64,000 bases of DNA. Source: Marinovum algicola (GTDB lineage: Bacteria > Pseudomonadota > Alphaproteobacteria > Rhodobacterales > Rhodobacteraceae). The stretch covers positions 1 to 64,000 of the forward strand of contig NZ_FNYY01000010.1 of the NCBI RefSeq assembly GCF_900109145.1, written 5' to 3'. Position 1 is the first letter of the stretch; every line of letters starts with the position of its first letter. Below the pieces are notes generated by a model. It was not told the DNA's origin. It did no database searches and worked only from the letters and a program-made list of their open reading frames with translations. Below, one piece after another: positions 8,628 through 18,305 of the stretch. Position numbers and translations under genes: made by a program.

Positions 8628-10607
8628 ATGACCCGTGATCTGACCCGCCGGCGCCGTGACATGCCGGACTGGACGAACCTTCTTGCGGTGCTGCCGCTGG
8701 CCTGGGCGCTGCTGGTGCTCGGGCTGGGCTGGGGGCTGGGGTACGAGGGGCTGGTGCGGCTGCGTGCCGATCTTCCGGCGATGGTGCCGGAAACCGCGTT
8801 GGCGCTGGTCTTTGCCGGCATCGGAACGCTGGCCACGATCAACCGATGGCCGCCGGCGGTGGCGGCGCTGGCCACCCTGGCGCTGGCGGCGGTGGTCGGG
8901 GCCTATTTCATCGAGCCGGTGATGCGCCGCGGGCTGGCCGCGGGCGAGCGCATCGTGCCCGCCCCCGGCGACGGCATGGCAATGGCCACGGGCTTCTGTC
9001 TGCTGTGCCTCGGCATCGCGATCGTGGCGCTGGCGGTGCCGGTCCGCGGCGCGCGTGCGGTCGCCATCACCGCCAGTGCGCTCTGTGCCTTGGTGTCGGG
9101 CACGGCACTGATGGCACATGGCTTGTCTTCGGCCTCGGTGCGCGATGTGCTGGGCTTCAAGGAAATGTCGCTCTCCACCGCGGCGGGCGTCTTCCTGCTG
9201 AACCTCTCGCTGGTATTGTCGCACCGCGACAGCCCGCATTTTCGCGGCCTGTTCGGCCCGCGCCGGCAGAGCGTGATCCTGCGGGCCTCGCTGATCCTGT
9301 CGATCCTCGGGGTGCTGGTGATCGGCGAGCTGACGCGGTTCATGACCCTGCGTGACTGGATCACCCCGGATTTCCGCCTGGTCTTCCTGTGCAGCGCGAT
9401 GATCGCCTTGCTGGTGGCCTCGGCGCTGATCGTCGGCTTTCTGATCGACCGGCTGGAGGCCGAGAAAAAACGGATCACGGCGCTCGAGAGCGCCTCGGAC
9501 CGGGCTTTGCAAAACATCGAGATCAACAACGCCCGGGATGAGAACCTGCGCATCCTGGGCCAGATCGTCGCCGGGGTGGCGCATGATTTCAACAATGCTC
9601 TCACGGCCTTGCGCGGCAACCTTGAACTGATGGAAATCGATCCCTCGAAATCCGGCACCTACCTGCGCGAGGCGATCAGCGCCGCCGACCGCGCTGCCGG
9701 GCTGACCAATCAGCTGCTGGACTCCGGCCGCCAGACCCGGCTGCACAAGGGCGACGGCGATGTCGTCACCATCGCCGAGCAGGTCGTCGAGCTGTTCAAG
9801 CGGGTGGCGCCGATCAACATCGGTGTGACCCTGACCGCGCAGCCCGCCACCCTGGGCCGGGTCGGGATCGACGATTCCACGCTCGAGCGGGCGCTGCTCA
9901 ACCTTCTGGTCAACGCGCGCGACGCCATGCCTTCGGGCGGCGATCTTCATGTCACGATCTCGCAGCGGGTCATCACCAACGGCTTTGCCGCGACCTTCAA
10001 TTTCAACGCCGGCCTGACCCCCGGCGAACATGTGGTCATCGAGGTCACGGACACCGGCTTGGGGATGGATGAGGCGACGGTGCGCAGGGCGGTGCAGCCC
10101 TATTTCACCACCAAGGAGGTGGGCAAGGGCAGCGGCCTCGGGCTGGCCTCGGTCAATGGCGTCTGCCAGCAGATCGGCGGCGGCCTGCTGATCAACAGCG
10201 CACCGGGGGCGGGCACCACCGTCGTCGTCGCGCTGCCGGTCGCGCCCGCCGAAGACGACCAGGCCACGCCGGCCGGGGAGGGCAGCGCCCCGGTCGATAT
10301 CCTGCTGGTGGCCAACAGCGCCTGGCGGCACCGCGACGTTCTTGGCTATCTCGATGGCCAGGACCGGCATGTGCGCCGGGTGGGCACCGAGCAGGAGGCG
10401 CTGGAATTTCTCGACATCACCCGGCTGCCCTCGGTGGTGCTGATCGACGAGGGGCAGTTCGGCGGCATCGACGGCGAGCAGATCCGCGCCGATATCGAAA
10501 ACCGCTTTCCCGATCTTCCGGTGGTCTATGTCGGTGACTACGGCGAAAGCCGCTTTGGCCGCGCCGCCCCGTCCGACAAGGACGACCGCACCCTGGCCTG
10601 CGCCTGA
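8628..10607 (+). CDS. Membrane hybrid histidine kinase with degenerate receiver
   Basis: The first 290 or so residues are a run of hydrophobic segments, so the sensor is in the membrane. A coiled region leads to the kinase H-box GVAHDFNNAL (His319). The N-box NLLVNARDAMPSGG, then DTGLGMDE and KGSGLGLASVNG, complete an HATPase domain of the NtrB-like type. The last 100 residues look like a receiver: LIDEGQFGGIDG keeps a candidate phosphoacceptor Asp, but the first acidic pair is replaced by AN (ILLVANSAW) and no conserved Lys follows, so it is probably a pseudo-receiver. ATG 8628 is chosen because ggag lies 7 bases upstream. No partner response regulator is adjacent. The signal is unknown. Confidence 0.85.
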   Translation: MTRDLTRRRRDMPDWTNLLAVLPLAWALLVLGLGWGLGYEGLVRLRADLPAMVPETALALVFAGIGTLATINRWPPAVAALATLALAAVVGAYFIEPVMRRGLAAGERIVPAPGDGMAMATGFCLLCLGIAIVALAVPVRGARAVAITASALCALVSGTALMAHGLSSASVRDVLGFKEMSLSTAAGVFLLNLSLVLSHRDSPHFRGLFGPRRQSVILRASLILSILGVLVIGELTRFMTLRDWITPDFRLVFLCSAMIALLVASALIVGFLIDRLEAEKKRITALESASDRALQNIEINNARDENLRILGQIVAGVAHDFNNALTALRGNLELMEIDPSKSGTYLREAISAADRAAGLTNQLLDSGRQTRLHKGDGDVVTIAEQVVELFKRVAPINIGVTLTAQPATLGRVGIDDSTLERALLNLLVNARDAMPSGGDLHVTISQRVITNGFAATFNFNAGLTPGEHVVIEVTDTGLGMDEATVRRAVQPYFTTKEVGKGSGLGLASVNGVCQQIGGGLLINSAPGAGTTVVVALPVAPAEDDQATPAGEGSAPVDILLVANSAWRHRDVLGYLDGQDRHVRRVGTEQEALEFLDITRLPSVVLIDEGQFGGIDGEQIRADIENRFPDLPVVYVGDYGESRFGRAAPSDKDDRTLACA

Positions 10608-10723
10608 GCCCGGGGCCGCGGCATCCTTTTCCCCGCCGCCCCTTGCAGCCCCCCAAGCCCATGACTAAGACTCTGGTAATTCCGGCGGGGTAGAAACCCC
10701 CAGAGCACAAGAGGCAGGCTGCG

Positions 10724-11353
10724 ATGCACGACCCGTTAGACACCTACATGAATACGCTCGTCCCGATGGTCGTCGAACAGACGAGCCGCGGCGAACGCGC
10801 CTACGACATCTTTTCGCGCCTGCTGAAGGAGCGGATCATCTTTGTCTCCGGCCCGGTGCATGACGGCATGTCGTCGCTGATCGTGGCCCAGCTTCTGCAC
10901 CTCGAGGCCGAGAACCCCTCGAAAGACATCTCGATGTACATCAACAGCCCCGGCGGCGTGGTGACCAGCGGTCTTTCGATCTATGACACGATGCAATACA
11001 TCAAACCCAAGGTTTCGACCCTGGTGATCGGCCAGGCGGCCTCGATGGGCTCGCTGCTGCTGACCGCCGGCGAAAAGGGCATGCGCTTCTCGCTGCCCAA
11101 CAGCCGCATCATGGTGCACCAGCCCTCGGGCGGCTATCAGGGGCAGGCGACGGACATCATGATCCACGCCGAGGAAACGCTTAAGCTGAAGAAGCGGCTG
11201 AATGAAATCTACGTGAAGCACACCGGCCAGACCCTGAAAAAGGTGGAAGCCGCGCTGGAACGCGATAACTTCATGTCTCCCGAGGACGCAAAGGACTGGG
11301 GCCTGATCGACGAGATCGTCGAAAATCGCGCCAAGGCGGGCGACGAAGACTAA
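10724..11353 (+). CDS. clpP: ATP-dependent Clp protease proteolytic subunit ClpP
   Basis: ClpP forms the tetradecameric serine protease chamber used with ClpX or ClpA. The catalytic triad is visible as Ser107 (QAASMGS), His132 (MVHQPSGG) and Asp181 (ERDNFMS). The protein has 209 residues, starts [20 protein letters not shown] and ends with a short acidic tail, all normal for the alphaproteobacterial enzyme. It is followed by clpX after 125 bp containing a strong hairpin, so the two genes may be partly uncoupled. Confidence 0.98.
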   Translation: MHDPLDTYMNTLVPMVVEQTSRGERAYDIFSRLLKERIIFVSGPVHDGMSSLIVAQLLHLEAENPSKDISMYINSPGGVVTSGLSIYDTMQYIKPKVSTLVIGQAASMGSLLLTAGEKGMRFSLPNSRIMVHQPSGGYQGQATDIMIHAEETLKLKKRLNEIYVKHTGQTLKKVEAALERDNFMSPEDAKDWGLIDEIVENRAKAGDED

Positions 11354-11359
11354 GCAAGG

Positions 11360-11399
11360 GGCGGCAGGGGACATTTTGCAATTGTGACCCCTTGCCGCC
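11360..11399 (+). terminator. Stem-loop between clpP and clpX
   Basis: The arms ggcggcagggg (11360-11370) and ccccttgccgcc (11388-11399) pair with a single bulged base and a 17-nt loop. There is no T-run after it, so it is more likely an attenuating or RNA-stabilising structure than a full terminator. Confidence 0.5.
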
Positions 11400-11478
11400 T
11401 GTCCTAAGCTGGGTGAAAGCCTGTGGCGGTGGTGAGCGCAGCGTCACAAGAGCACAAGACGGCTCCGAAAGGTAAGAC

Positions 11479-12744
11479 ATGGCGACGACAACCGGCGGTG
11501 ACAGCAAGAACACCCTCTATTGCAGCTTCTGCGGCAAGAGCCAGCACGAGGTGCGCAAGCTGATTGCCGGACCGACGGTGTTCATCTGCGATGAATGCGT
11601 CGAGCTCTGTATGGACATCATTCGCGAGGAAACCAAATCGGCCGGGCTCAAGAGTTCGGACGGGGTGCCCACGCCGAAAGAGATCTGTCAGGTGCTCGAT
11701 GACTACGTGATCGGTCAGGCAGTGGCCAAGCGGGTGCTTTCTGTCGCGGTGCACAACCACTACAAGCGGCTCAATCACGCGGCGAAATCCGGAGATATCG
11801 AGCTTCAGAAATCCAACATCCTGCTGATCGGCCCCACCGGCTGCGGCAAGACGCTGCTGGCACAGACGCTGGCGCGCATCCTCGACGTGCCGTTCACCAT
11901 GGCCGACGCCACCACGCTGACCGAGGCCGGTTACGTGGGTGAGGATGTGGAAAACATCATCCTCAAGCTGCTGCAATCCTCGGAATACAATGTCGAGCGG
12001 GCGCAGCGCGGCATCGTCTATATCGACGAGGTCGACAAGATCACCCGCAAGTCGGAAAACCCCTCGATCACCCGCGACGTCTCGGGCGAGGGTGTGCAGC
12101 AGGCGCTGCTCAAGCTGATGGAAGGCACCGTCGCCTCGGTGCCGCCGCAGGGCGGGCGCAAGCATCCGCAGCAGGAGTTCCTGCAAGTCGACACCACCAA
12201 CATCCTGTTCATCTGCGGCGGGGCCTTTGCCGGGCTCGACAAGATCATCGCCCAGCGGGGCAAGGGCTCGGCGATGGGCTTTGGCGCCGATGTGCGCGAC
12301 AATGACGACCGTGGCGTTGGCGAGGTGTTCAAGGATCTCGAGCCCGAGGATCTGCTGAAATTCGGCCTGATCCCGGAATTCGTCGGCCGTCTGCCGGTTC
12401 TGGCCACGCTCGAGGATCTCGACGAAGACGCGCTGGTGACGATCCTGACCAAGCCCAAGAACGCGCTGGTCAAACAATACCAGCGGCTGTTCGAGCTGGA
12501 GGATACCACGCTGTCCTTTACCGATGAGGCGCTGACCGCGATTTCCAAGCGCGCCATCGAACGCAAGACCGGCGCCCGTGGCCTGCGCTCGATCCTCGAG
12601 GATATCCTGCTCGACACGATGTTCGACCTGCCGGGGATGGAAAACGTCGACGAGGTTGTCGTCAACGAAGAGGCGGTCACATCCGACGCCGCACCGCTGA
12701 TGATCTATGCCGATGCCGAGAAAACCCCCGCCACCGCCGGGTGA
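11479..12744 (+). CDS. clpX: Clp protease ATP-binding subunit ClpX
   Basis: ClpX is the AAA+ unfoldase that recognises substrates and feeds ClpP. The 421-residue protein has the N-terminal zinc-binding domain (C15, C18, C37, C40), a Walker A GPTGCGKT, the GYVGED pore loop, Walker B VYIDEVDK, sensor and [11 protein letters not shown] elements, and the C-terminal ClpB-D2-like small domain. Everything needed for activity is present. A GC-rich inverted repeat follows the stop codon. Confidence 0.98.
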   Translation: MATTTGGDSKNTLYCSFCGKSQHEVRKLIAGPTVFICDECVELCMDIIREETKSAGLKSSDGVPTPKEICQVLDDYVIGQAVAKRVLSVAVHNHYKRLNHAAKSGDIELQKSNILLIGPTGCGKTLLAQTLARILDVPFTMADATTLTEAGYVGEDVENIILKLLQSSEYNVERAQRGIVYIDEVDKITRKSENPSITRDVSGEGVQQALLKLMEGTVASVPPQGGRKHPQQEFLQVDTTNILFICGGAFAGLDKIIAQRGKGSAMGFGADVRDNDDRGVGEVFKDLEPEDLLKFGLIPEFVGRLPVLATLEDLDEDALVTILTKPKNALVKQYQRLFELEDTTLSFTDEALTAISKRAIERKTGARGLRSILEDILLDTMFDLPGMENVDEVVVNEEAVTSDAAPLMIYADAEKTPATAG

Positions 12745-12754
12745 CTGATCTCGT

Positions 12755-12775
12755 GGGCCGGGCGTCAGCCCGGCC
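12755..12775 (+). terminator. Terminator-like hairpin after clpX
   Basis: The arms gggccgggc (12755-12763) and gcccggcc (12768-12775) enclose a gtca loop. The following bases ttcgc are only weakly T-rich, so termination efficiency is uncertain. Confidence 0.5.
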
Positions 12776-12869
12776 TTCGCCCAACCCGGCGCGACGGACC
12801 GGCGGGCATTGCGGCTGGATCTTTGCCGCCGCTTGATCCATACCGATCACAAGCAAATCGGAGGCTTCC

Positions 12870-13253
12870 ATGGGTATCCTGAACACGCTTCTGCGCGCCG
12901 TGACATGGTGGAACGGTTCGACGCTGAACACCCAGCTCTACACCCGTCGCAACGGCGTGCAGGTAGGTGACGACGATCAGGGGAATGTCTATTTCGAGAC
13001 CCGTGATGGCAAGCGCCGCTGGGTGATGTTCAACGGTGAGGCCGAGGCCAGCCGGGTGAACCCGGAATGGCACGGCTGGCTGCACCACACGATGAAAGAG
13101 CCGCCGAACAAACGCCCGCTGCCGCACAAGGCCTGGGAAAAGCCGCACCAGGAAAACCTGACAGGCACGCCGCTGGCCTATGCGCCAGCCGGATCTTTGC
13201 GCCGGGCAGAGCCTGCCCCGCGGCAGGACTATGAGGCCTGGACCCCCGAATAA
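12870..13253 (+). CDS. NDUFA12-family NADH:ubiquinone oxidoreductase accessory subunit
   Basis: The 127-residue protein has the NDUFA12 core: an N-terminal [17 protein letters not shown], then [19 protein letters not shown] and [10 protein letters not shown]. In alphaproteobacteria this protein (the bacterial counterpart of mitochondrial subunit B17.2) is an accessory subunit of respiratory complex I. It is encoded here away from the nuo cluster, next to the MlaD-like and DUF2155 genes, a neighbourhood common in Rhodobacterales. A ggagg sequence precedes the ATG. The C-terminal 30 residues are proline-rich and variable. Confidence 0.92.
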   Translation: MGILNTLLRAVTWWNGSTLNTQLYTRRNGVQVGDDDQGNVYFETRDGKRRWVMFNGEAEASRVNPEWHGWLHHTMKEPPNKRPLPHKAWEKPHQENLTGTPLAYAPAGSLRRAEPAPRQDYEAWTPE

Positions 13254-13263
13254 GGTCGCGCAC

Positions 13264-13713
13264 ATGTCTGAAAACAAAACCGAAGTTCTCGTCGGTGGCG
13301 CCGTTCTGGCGGTGGCGCTGGGCTTTCTGATCTATGCCGGTCAGGCCGCCGGGCTGGCCCAGGGCAGCCAGGGCTATCCGCTTCATGCGAGCTTTCGCTC
13401 GCTCGAAGGGGTGCAGGTGGGCACCGATGTGCGGCTGGCCGGGGTCAAGATCGGCACCGTCACCGACGTCGCGCTCAACGCCGAAACGTTTCGCGCCGAC
13501 ACAGTCTTTTCCGTCGCCAACGGCATCCAGATCCCCGATGACAGCGCGGTGGTGATCGCGCAGGAGGGGCTTTTGGGCGGCAATTTCGTGGAAATCGTGC
13601 CGGGCGGATCGCCGTTCTATTACGAGCCGGGCCAGGAAATGGAAGACACCCAAGGCGCGGTGAGCCTGATCTCGCTGCTGTTGAAATTCGTCTCCGGCGG
13701 GGAAGAGAGCTGA
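13264..13713 (+). CDS. MlaD-family lipid transport substrate-binding protein
   Basis: A single N-terminal membrane anchor (residues 8-30) is followed by an MCE domain with the typical opening LHASFRSLEGVQVGTDVRLAGVKIGTV and the GLLGGNFVEIVPGG segment. At 149 residues it matches MlaD, the periplasmic inner-membrane component that passes phospholipids between the outer membrane and the MlaFEB ABC transporter. The transporter genes are not adjacent. It starts 10 bp after the NDUFA12 gene and overlaps the DUF2155 gene by one base, so the three are probably co-transcribed. Confidence 0.88.
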   Translation: MSENKTEVLVGGAVLAVALGFLIYAGQAAGLAQGSQGYPLHASFRSLEGVQVGTDVRLAGVKIGTVTDVALNAETFRADTVFSVANGIQIPDDSAVVIAQEGLLGGNFVEIVPGGSPFYYEPGQEMEDTQGAVSLISLLLKFVSGGEES

Positions 13714-14069
13714 TGAAACATCCGGTTCTGGCCGCCCTGTGCCTGGCCGCGTTCCCGCTGGCGGCGCAAGAGCCCGCCGCGCGCGGAGACGGGGCTGTTC
13801 TGCGCGGCCTCGACAAGGTGTCGGGCGAAACTACCGATCTCGAGCTGGCCAATGGTGGCGCGACAGAGTTTGGAAATCTGCGCATCGACATGAGCGAATG
13901 CCGCTATCCCGAGGGCGACCCGTCTGGTGATGCCTTCGCCTTTCTCAACATCTGGGAAAAGGGCGCCGATCAGCCGGTGTTCTCGGGCTGGATGATCGCC
14001 TCGTCGCCGGCGCTCAACGCGCTCGATCACGCGCGTTACGACGTCTGGGTCATGCGCTGCAAGACCTGA
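13713..14069 (+). CDS. DUF2155 family periplasmic protein
   Basis: The 118-residue protein has a short signal peptide ending around AAQEPAA and the DUF2155 pattern: AVLRGLDKVSGETTDLEL, then LRIDMSECRYP, AFLNIWE and the end VFSGWMIASSPALNALDHARYDVWVMRC. Two conserved cysteines could form a disulfide. Function is unknown. It overlaps the MlaD-like gene by the classic TGATG junction, suggesting shared translation and perhaps a link to the cell envelope. Its 3' end overlaps the convergent aat gene by 34 bp. Confidence 0.88.
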   Translation: MKHPVLAALCLAAFPLAAQEPAARGDGAVLRGLDKVSGETTDLELANGGATEFGNLRIDMSECRYPEGDPSGDAFAFLNIWEKGADQPVFSGWMIASSPALNALDHARYDVWVMRCKT

Positions 14070-14683
14070 TCGGCGCGCGCGAGGGGCGGCGCCAGAAACG
14101 AAGCCTCGCGCGCCGTGGCGGCGCGCAACAGCCCGTGATAGGTGGCCCGGGGCACTTCGATCGCGCCAAGTGAGGCAAGGTGATCGGTCAGGAACTGGGT
14201 GTCGAACAGGGTGAAACCACCCTGCCGCAAGCGGTCGATCAGATAGGCCAGCGCCATTTTCGAACCATCGGTGCGGCGCGAAAACATCGACTCGCCACAG
14301 AACAGCCCGCCAATGGCCAGCCCGTAGACGCCGCCGATCAGCGCATCCTCCTGCCAGATCTCCAGCGAATGGGCATAGCCATGGGCGTGCAGCGTCTGGA
14401 AAACATCGAAGATCGGCGGGTTGATCCAGGTCTCGTCGCGCTCGCCACAGGCGCGCATTACCTCGCCGAAAGCGGTGTTGATGCGCATGTCGTGCGGCGT
14501 GCGACGCAGCCGGCGGGCCAGCGACCGCGACAGGTGAAAGCCGTCGATCGGCAGGATGCCGCGGCGGCGCGGATCGACCCAGAAAACCTCCGGGTCGTCG
14601 CGCCGCTCGGCCATCGGAAAGATGCCGGCCGCATAGGCCTGAAGCACCAGGTCCGGGTCCAGCGCATGGGCCGGATCACTCAT
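14036..14683 (-). CDS. aat: Leucyl/phenylalanyl-tRNA-protein transferase
   Basis: Aat adds Leu or Phe to proteins with N-terminal Arg or Lys, making them substrates for ClpAP in the N-degron pathway. The family core is visible: YAAGIFPMAE, FWVDPRRRGILP, the W-INPPIFDVFQTLH region, then GGVYGLAIGGLFCGESMFSR and FDTQFLTDHLASLGA. The 215-residue length is normal. The start chosen (14683) gives MSDPAHALDPDLVLQAYAAG as in homologues and lies 4 bp after the accC stop, so aat is probably the last gene of an accB-accC-aat transcript. Confidence 0.95.
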   Translation of the reverse strand: MSDPAHALDPDLVLQAYAAGIFPMAERRDDPEVFWVDPRRRGILPIDGFHLSRSLARRLRRTPHDMRINTAFGEVMRACGERDETWINPPIFDVFQTLHAHGYAHSLEIWQEDALIGGVYGLAIGGLFCGESMFSRRTDGSKMALAYLIDRLRQGGFTLFDTQFLTDHLASLGAIEVPRATYHGLLRAATAREASFLAPPLARADQVLQRMTQTS

Positions 14684-14687
14684 GCGG

Positions 14688-16034
14688 TCAGCCCAGGTTG
14701 CGGGCGAGCCACTTTTCGAGCCAGTGGATGTTGTAATCGCCGGACAGGATCGCCGGCTCTTGCAGCAGCTCGTGGAACAGCGGGATCGTGGTATCGACAC
14801 CATCGACGATCAGCTCTCCCAGCGCGCGGTGCAGACGCGCCAGCGCCTCTTTCCGGTCACGGCCGTGCACGATCAGCTTGCCGATCAGGCTGTCGTAATA
14901 GGGCGGGATGGAATAGCCGTCGTAAAGCGCCGAATCCATCCGCACGCCAAGCCCGCCGGGGGCGTGGTATTGGGTGATGCGCCCGGGGCAGGGCGAGAAG
15001 TTGGGCAGCTTCTCGGCGTTGATCCGCACCTCGATGGCATGGCCGTTGATTTCCAGCTCGTCCTGGGTGAAGGACATCGGCAGACCCTCGGCGACGCGAA
15101 TTTGCTCGCGCACCAGATCGACGCCGAAAATGCCTTCGGTGACCGGGTGTTCGACCTGAAGCCGGGTGTTCATCTCGATGAAATAGAACTCGCCATCTTC
15201 GTAGAGAAACTCGATGGTGCCGGCGCCGATATAGTTGATATTGGCCATCGCCTCGGCACAGATCTTGCCGATGCGGGCGCGTTCCTCGGGTGTGATCGAC
15301 GGGCCGGGCGCCTCTTCAAACACCTTCTGGTGACGGCGCTGGAGCGAACAGTCGCGCTCGGCCAGGTGCACCGCGGTGCCCTTGCCGTCGCCAAAGACCT
15401 GGATCTCGATATGGCGCGGCTTTTGCAGGTATTTCTCGATATAGACTTCGTCGTTGCCGAAGTTGGCCTTGCCCTCGGCGCGCGCGGTCATGAAAGCCTT
15501 TTCCATCTCCTTGTCGGAATTGGCCACCTTCATGCCCTTGCCGCCGCCGCCGGCGGTGGCCTTGATGATCACCGGATAGCCCATTTCCTGGCCCAGTTTC
15601 TTGGCCGTGGCCAGATCGGGCACACCGCCTTCGGAGCCGGGAACGCAAGGCACCCCGAGCTTGATCATGGTGTCCTTGGCGGTGATCTTGTCGCCCATGA
15701 TGCGGATGTGCTCGGCGGTGGGGCCGATGAAGGTCAGCCCGTGATCCTCGATCACCTGCACGAAATTGGCGTTTTCCGACAGGAAGCCGTAGCCCGGGTG
15801 AATCGCCTGGGCGCCGGTCACTTCGCAGGCGGCAATGATCGAGGGGATCGACAGGTAGCTCTGCGGCGAGGGCGGCGGGCCGATGCAGATCGATTCGTCG
15901 GCCATGCGCACATGCATCGCGTCGGCATCGGCGGTGGAATGCACCGCAACGCTGGCGATACCCATTTCACGGCAGGCGCGGATCACCCGCAGGGCAATCT
16001 CGCCACGGTTGGCAATCAGGATTTTATCGAACAT
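14688..16034 (-). CDS. accC: Acetyl-CoA carboxylase biotin carboxylase subunit
   Basis: AccC carboxylates the biotin on AccB using ATP and bicarbonate, the first half of malonyl-CoA formation for fatty acid synthesis. The 448-residue protein starts [20 protein letters not shown], contains the ATP-grasp glycine loop GGGGKGMKV, the [20 protein letters not shown] motif and [14 protein letters not shown], and has the C-terminal biotin carboxylase domain. It lies 10 bp downstream of accB. Confidence 0.98.
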   Translation of the reverse strand: MFDKILIANRGEIALRVIRACREMGIASVAVHSTADADAMHVRMADESICIGPPPSPQSYLSIPSIIAACEVTGAQAIHPGYGFLSENANFVQVIEDHGLTFIGPTAEHIRIMGDKITAKDTMIKLGVPCVPGSEGGVPDLATAKKLGQEMGYPVIIKATAGGGGKGMKVANSDKEMEKAFMTARAEGKANFGNDEVYIEKYLQKPRHIEIQVFGDGKGTAVHLAERDCSLQRRHQKVFEEAPGPSITPEERARIGKICAEAMANINYIGAGTIEFLYEDGEFYFIEMNTRLQVEHPVTEGIFGVDLVREQIRVAEGLPMSFTQDELEINGHAIEVRINAEKLPNFSPCPGRITQYHAPGGLGVRMDSALYDGYSIPPYYDSLIGKLIVHGRDRKEALARLHRALGELIVDGVDTTIPLFHELLQEPAILSGDYNIHWLEKWLARNLG

Positions 16035-16044
16035 CTGTGGCCCC

Positions 16045-16536
16045 TTACTCGAGGATCACGAGCGGCGAGCCGAACTCCACCGGGTCGCCATCGCCGACCA
16101 GGATGCGGGTGACCTTGCCCGAGCGGGGGGCGGGGATGTGGTTCATGGTCTTCATCGCCTCGACGATGAGCAGCGTATCGCCCTCGGAGACGCTGTCGCC
16201 GACGCTGATGAAGCTGGGCGCGCCCGGTTCGGCCTGCATGTAGACGGTGCCGACCATGGGCGAGGCGACGGCGCCGGGGTGGTTGGCCGGATCGCTGGTG
16301 TCGGCTTCGGCAGCGGCGGCAGGTGCCGGGCTCGCGGCGGGCGCTGCGGCGGCAGGTGCCGGTGCGGCTACCTGGATCGGGGCCGCAGCCGGCGCGGCGC
16401 GGCTTACCCGCACGTTCAGGCTGTCGTCCTCGCCGTATTCGCGCTTGACCTGCAATTCCGTCAGGTCGTTGTCATGCAGAAGCTTTGCGAGGGCTTCGAT
16501 AAAGGTCACATCGGCGTCATGCGTATTCTTCGTCAT
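16045..16536 (-). CDS. accB: Acetyl-CoA carboxylase biotin carboxyl carrier protein
   Basis: AccB carries the biotin prosthetic group between AccC and the carboxyltransferase. The 163-residue protein has an N-terminal dimerisation region, an Ala/Pro-rich linker (about 47-85) and the biotinyl domain with EAMKTMN, so Lys129 is the biotinylation site. I choose ATG 16536 ([10 protein letters not shown]) over the GTG 12 bases upstream because accB proteins usually begin this way. It starts the accB-accC-aat unit. Confidence 0.96.
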   Translation of the reverse strand: MTKNTHDADVTFIEALAKLLHDNDLTELQVKREYGEDDSLNVRVSRAAPAAAPIQVAAPAPAAAAPAASPAPAAAAEADTSDPANHPGAVASPMVGTVYMQAEPGAPSFISVGDSVSEGDTLLIVEAMKTMNHIPAPRSGKVTRILVGDGDPVEFGSPLVILE

Positions 16537-16757
16537 TCTCGTTTCCACCCGTTGTTTTGCCCCGCGGGCCGGTCTTTTGCCATCTCGTCCCGAGGTTGCT
16601 TATAGGCCAGCGAAACGGCTGTGAAAAGCGATCAAACCGGCCATCGGCATGTGTGTGAACTGCCGATAACGCGGTTTGTGGGGGAAAAACAGGGGGACTC
16701 GCGAGAATTTCGACGCAGCTCTCGCCCCGGGCCGGCACAGGCGGGCCGCGGGCGCGG

Positions 16758-17267
16758 TCAGATCGCTTTGCTCAGCCCGGGTTCGGGCGCCTCGGGGCCG
16801 GCGGCGGCGGCGTAGAGCGTGCTGGCCGGGCTGGGCGCCGGTGCACTGTCTTCCGGCCCGGGCGGGGTGGTTGACGGCGGTTCGACGGCGTGTGGCGCGG
16901 CGGCGTGCGGGGCAGGGCCGTCACGCCCGCCGGGGGCCTGCGCCATGTCATGTGCGGCCGCCGGCGCGCCGTCCGGGGCGGCGTGATCGGCGGCGGTCTC
17001 CTGCGCGCGCTGCTGTTGCTCTTCGAGCAGGGTGTTGATCTTGAGCTGAAGGATGGTTGGCGGCGCCGAGGCCTGTTCCCGGTTGCGGGCGTTGTGCCGG
17101 GGGCTGTCGCCGGCGGAATGATCGCTTCGGGCAGAGCCGGCCGCGCCCCCGGGTTGGCTGGCGGCGATACGCGTGTCGCCGGTCTGCCGCCCGAGTTCCT
17201 GGGGCAGGGCGGCGGGATGTCCGGTGGTTTGCGGTGCCGTGAGGGGCAGAGCGGCAGTGAACATCAT
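16758..17267 (-). CDS. Pro/Ala-rich protein of unknown function
   Basis: I do not recognise this 169-residue protein. It is low in complexity: long runs of Ala, Pro, Gly and His surround one plausibly folded segment near residues 69-90 with ILQLKINTLLEEQQQ, which would form a short amphipathic helix. There is no clear signal peptide or membrane segment. Such linear Ala/Pro-rich proteins with one helix occur near flagellar genes in Rhodobacterales, but none are adjacent here. A gagctgag sequence ahead of the ATG is a fair ribosome-binding site. GC-rich DNA opens spurious frames easily, so the call is moderate. Confidence 0.5.
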   Translation of the reverse strand: MMFTAALPLTAPQTTGHPAALPQELGRQTGDTRIAASQPGGAAGSARSDHSAGDSPRHNARNREQASAPPTILQLKINTLLEEQQQRAQETAADHAAPDGAPAAAHDMAQAPGGRDGPAPHAAAPHAVEPPSTTPPGPEDSAPAPSPASTLYAAAAGPEAPEPGLSKAI

Positions 17268-17403
17268 TCTCAGCTCCGGGGTGGCTATTGGTGACAGATC
17301 CTTATGACTGTCTAAAGAATGATGAAGAGGCCTTAACAGCCGCTTAACAGTGCCGCGTCAGACCCCGGCCATTTGTCTAAAACGCGATTGACCGATCCGA
17401 GAC

Positions 17404-17437
17404 AAAAACCCGCGCAGCCGGGGACCGCCTGCGCGGG
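17404..17437 (-). terminator. Rho-independent terminator of the liv-type operon
   Basis: On the minus strand a 9-bp perfect stem (arms at 17429-17437 and 17409-17417, cccgcgcag with ctgcgcggg) is followed directly by TTTTTG. It lies 30 bp after the stop of the last ABC gene, the expected place for operon termination. Confidence 0.85.
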
Positions 17438-17466
17438 GTGCAATCGTTACCAACTCCCGAAAAGAG

Positions 17467-18222
<756 letters not shown>

Positions 18223-18229
18223 CTTGCGC

Positions 18230-18296
18230 TCCCCGTCCCGGGCTCGCCCCGGGACCTCATGGCGGTGGAGGCCCCAGAGCAGGTCCGGGGCGCGGT
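18230..18296 (-). repeat. Two-hairpin palindromic repeat, copy A (between livG and livF)
   Basis: The first hairpin has arms gtcccggg (18235-18242) and cccgggac (18248-18255). The second is decayed: gcccc (18271-18275) pairs with ggggc (18287-18291) inside gccccagagcaggtccggggc. The same order of elements (cgtcccgg..ccgggacctc..ggccccgg..gtccggggcgcg) recurs at 33345 and, inverted, at 49893. It fills nearly the whole livG-livF gap. Confidence 0.8.
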
Positions 18297-18305
18297 GATC
18301 TCGTG

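Noticed and set aside
8580-10370. A 596-codon minus-strand frame opposite the histidine kinase
   Set aside because: The plus-strand kinase has H-, N- and G-boxes in order. The antisense product is a compositional shadow.
10640-10665. Possible heat-shock (sigma-32) promoter upstream of clpP
   Set aside because: A cttgca and a cccat sequence are present but only about 10 bp apart, too close for a sigma-32 promoter.
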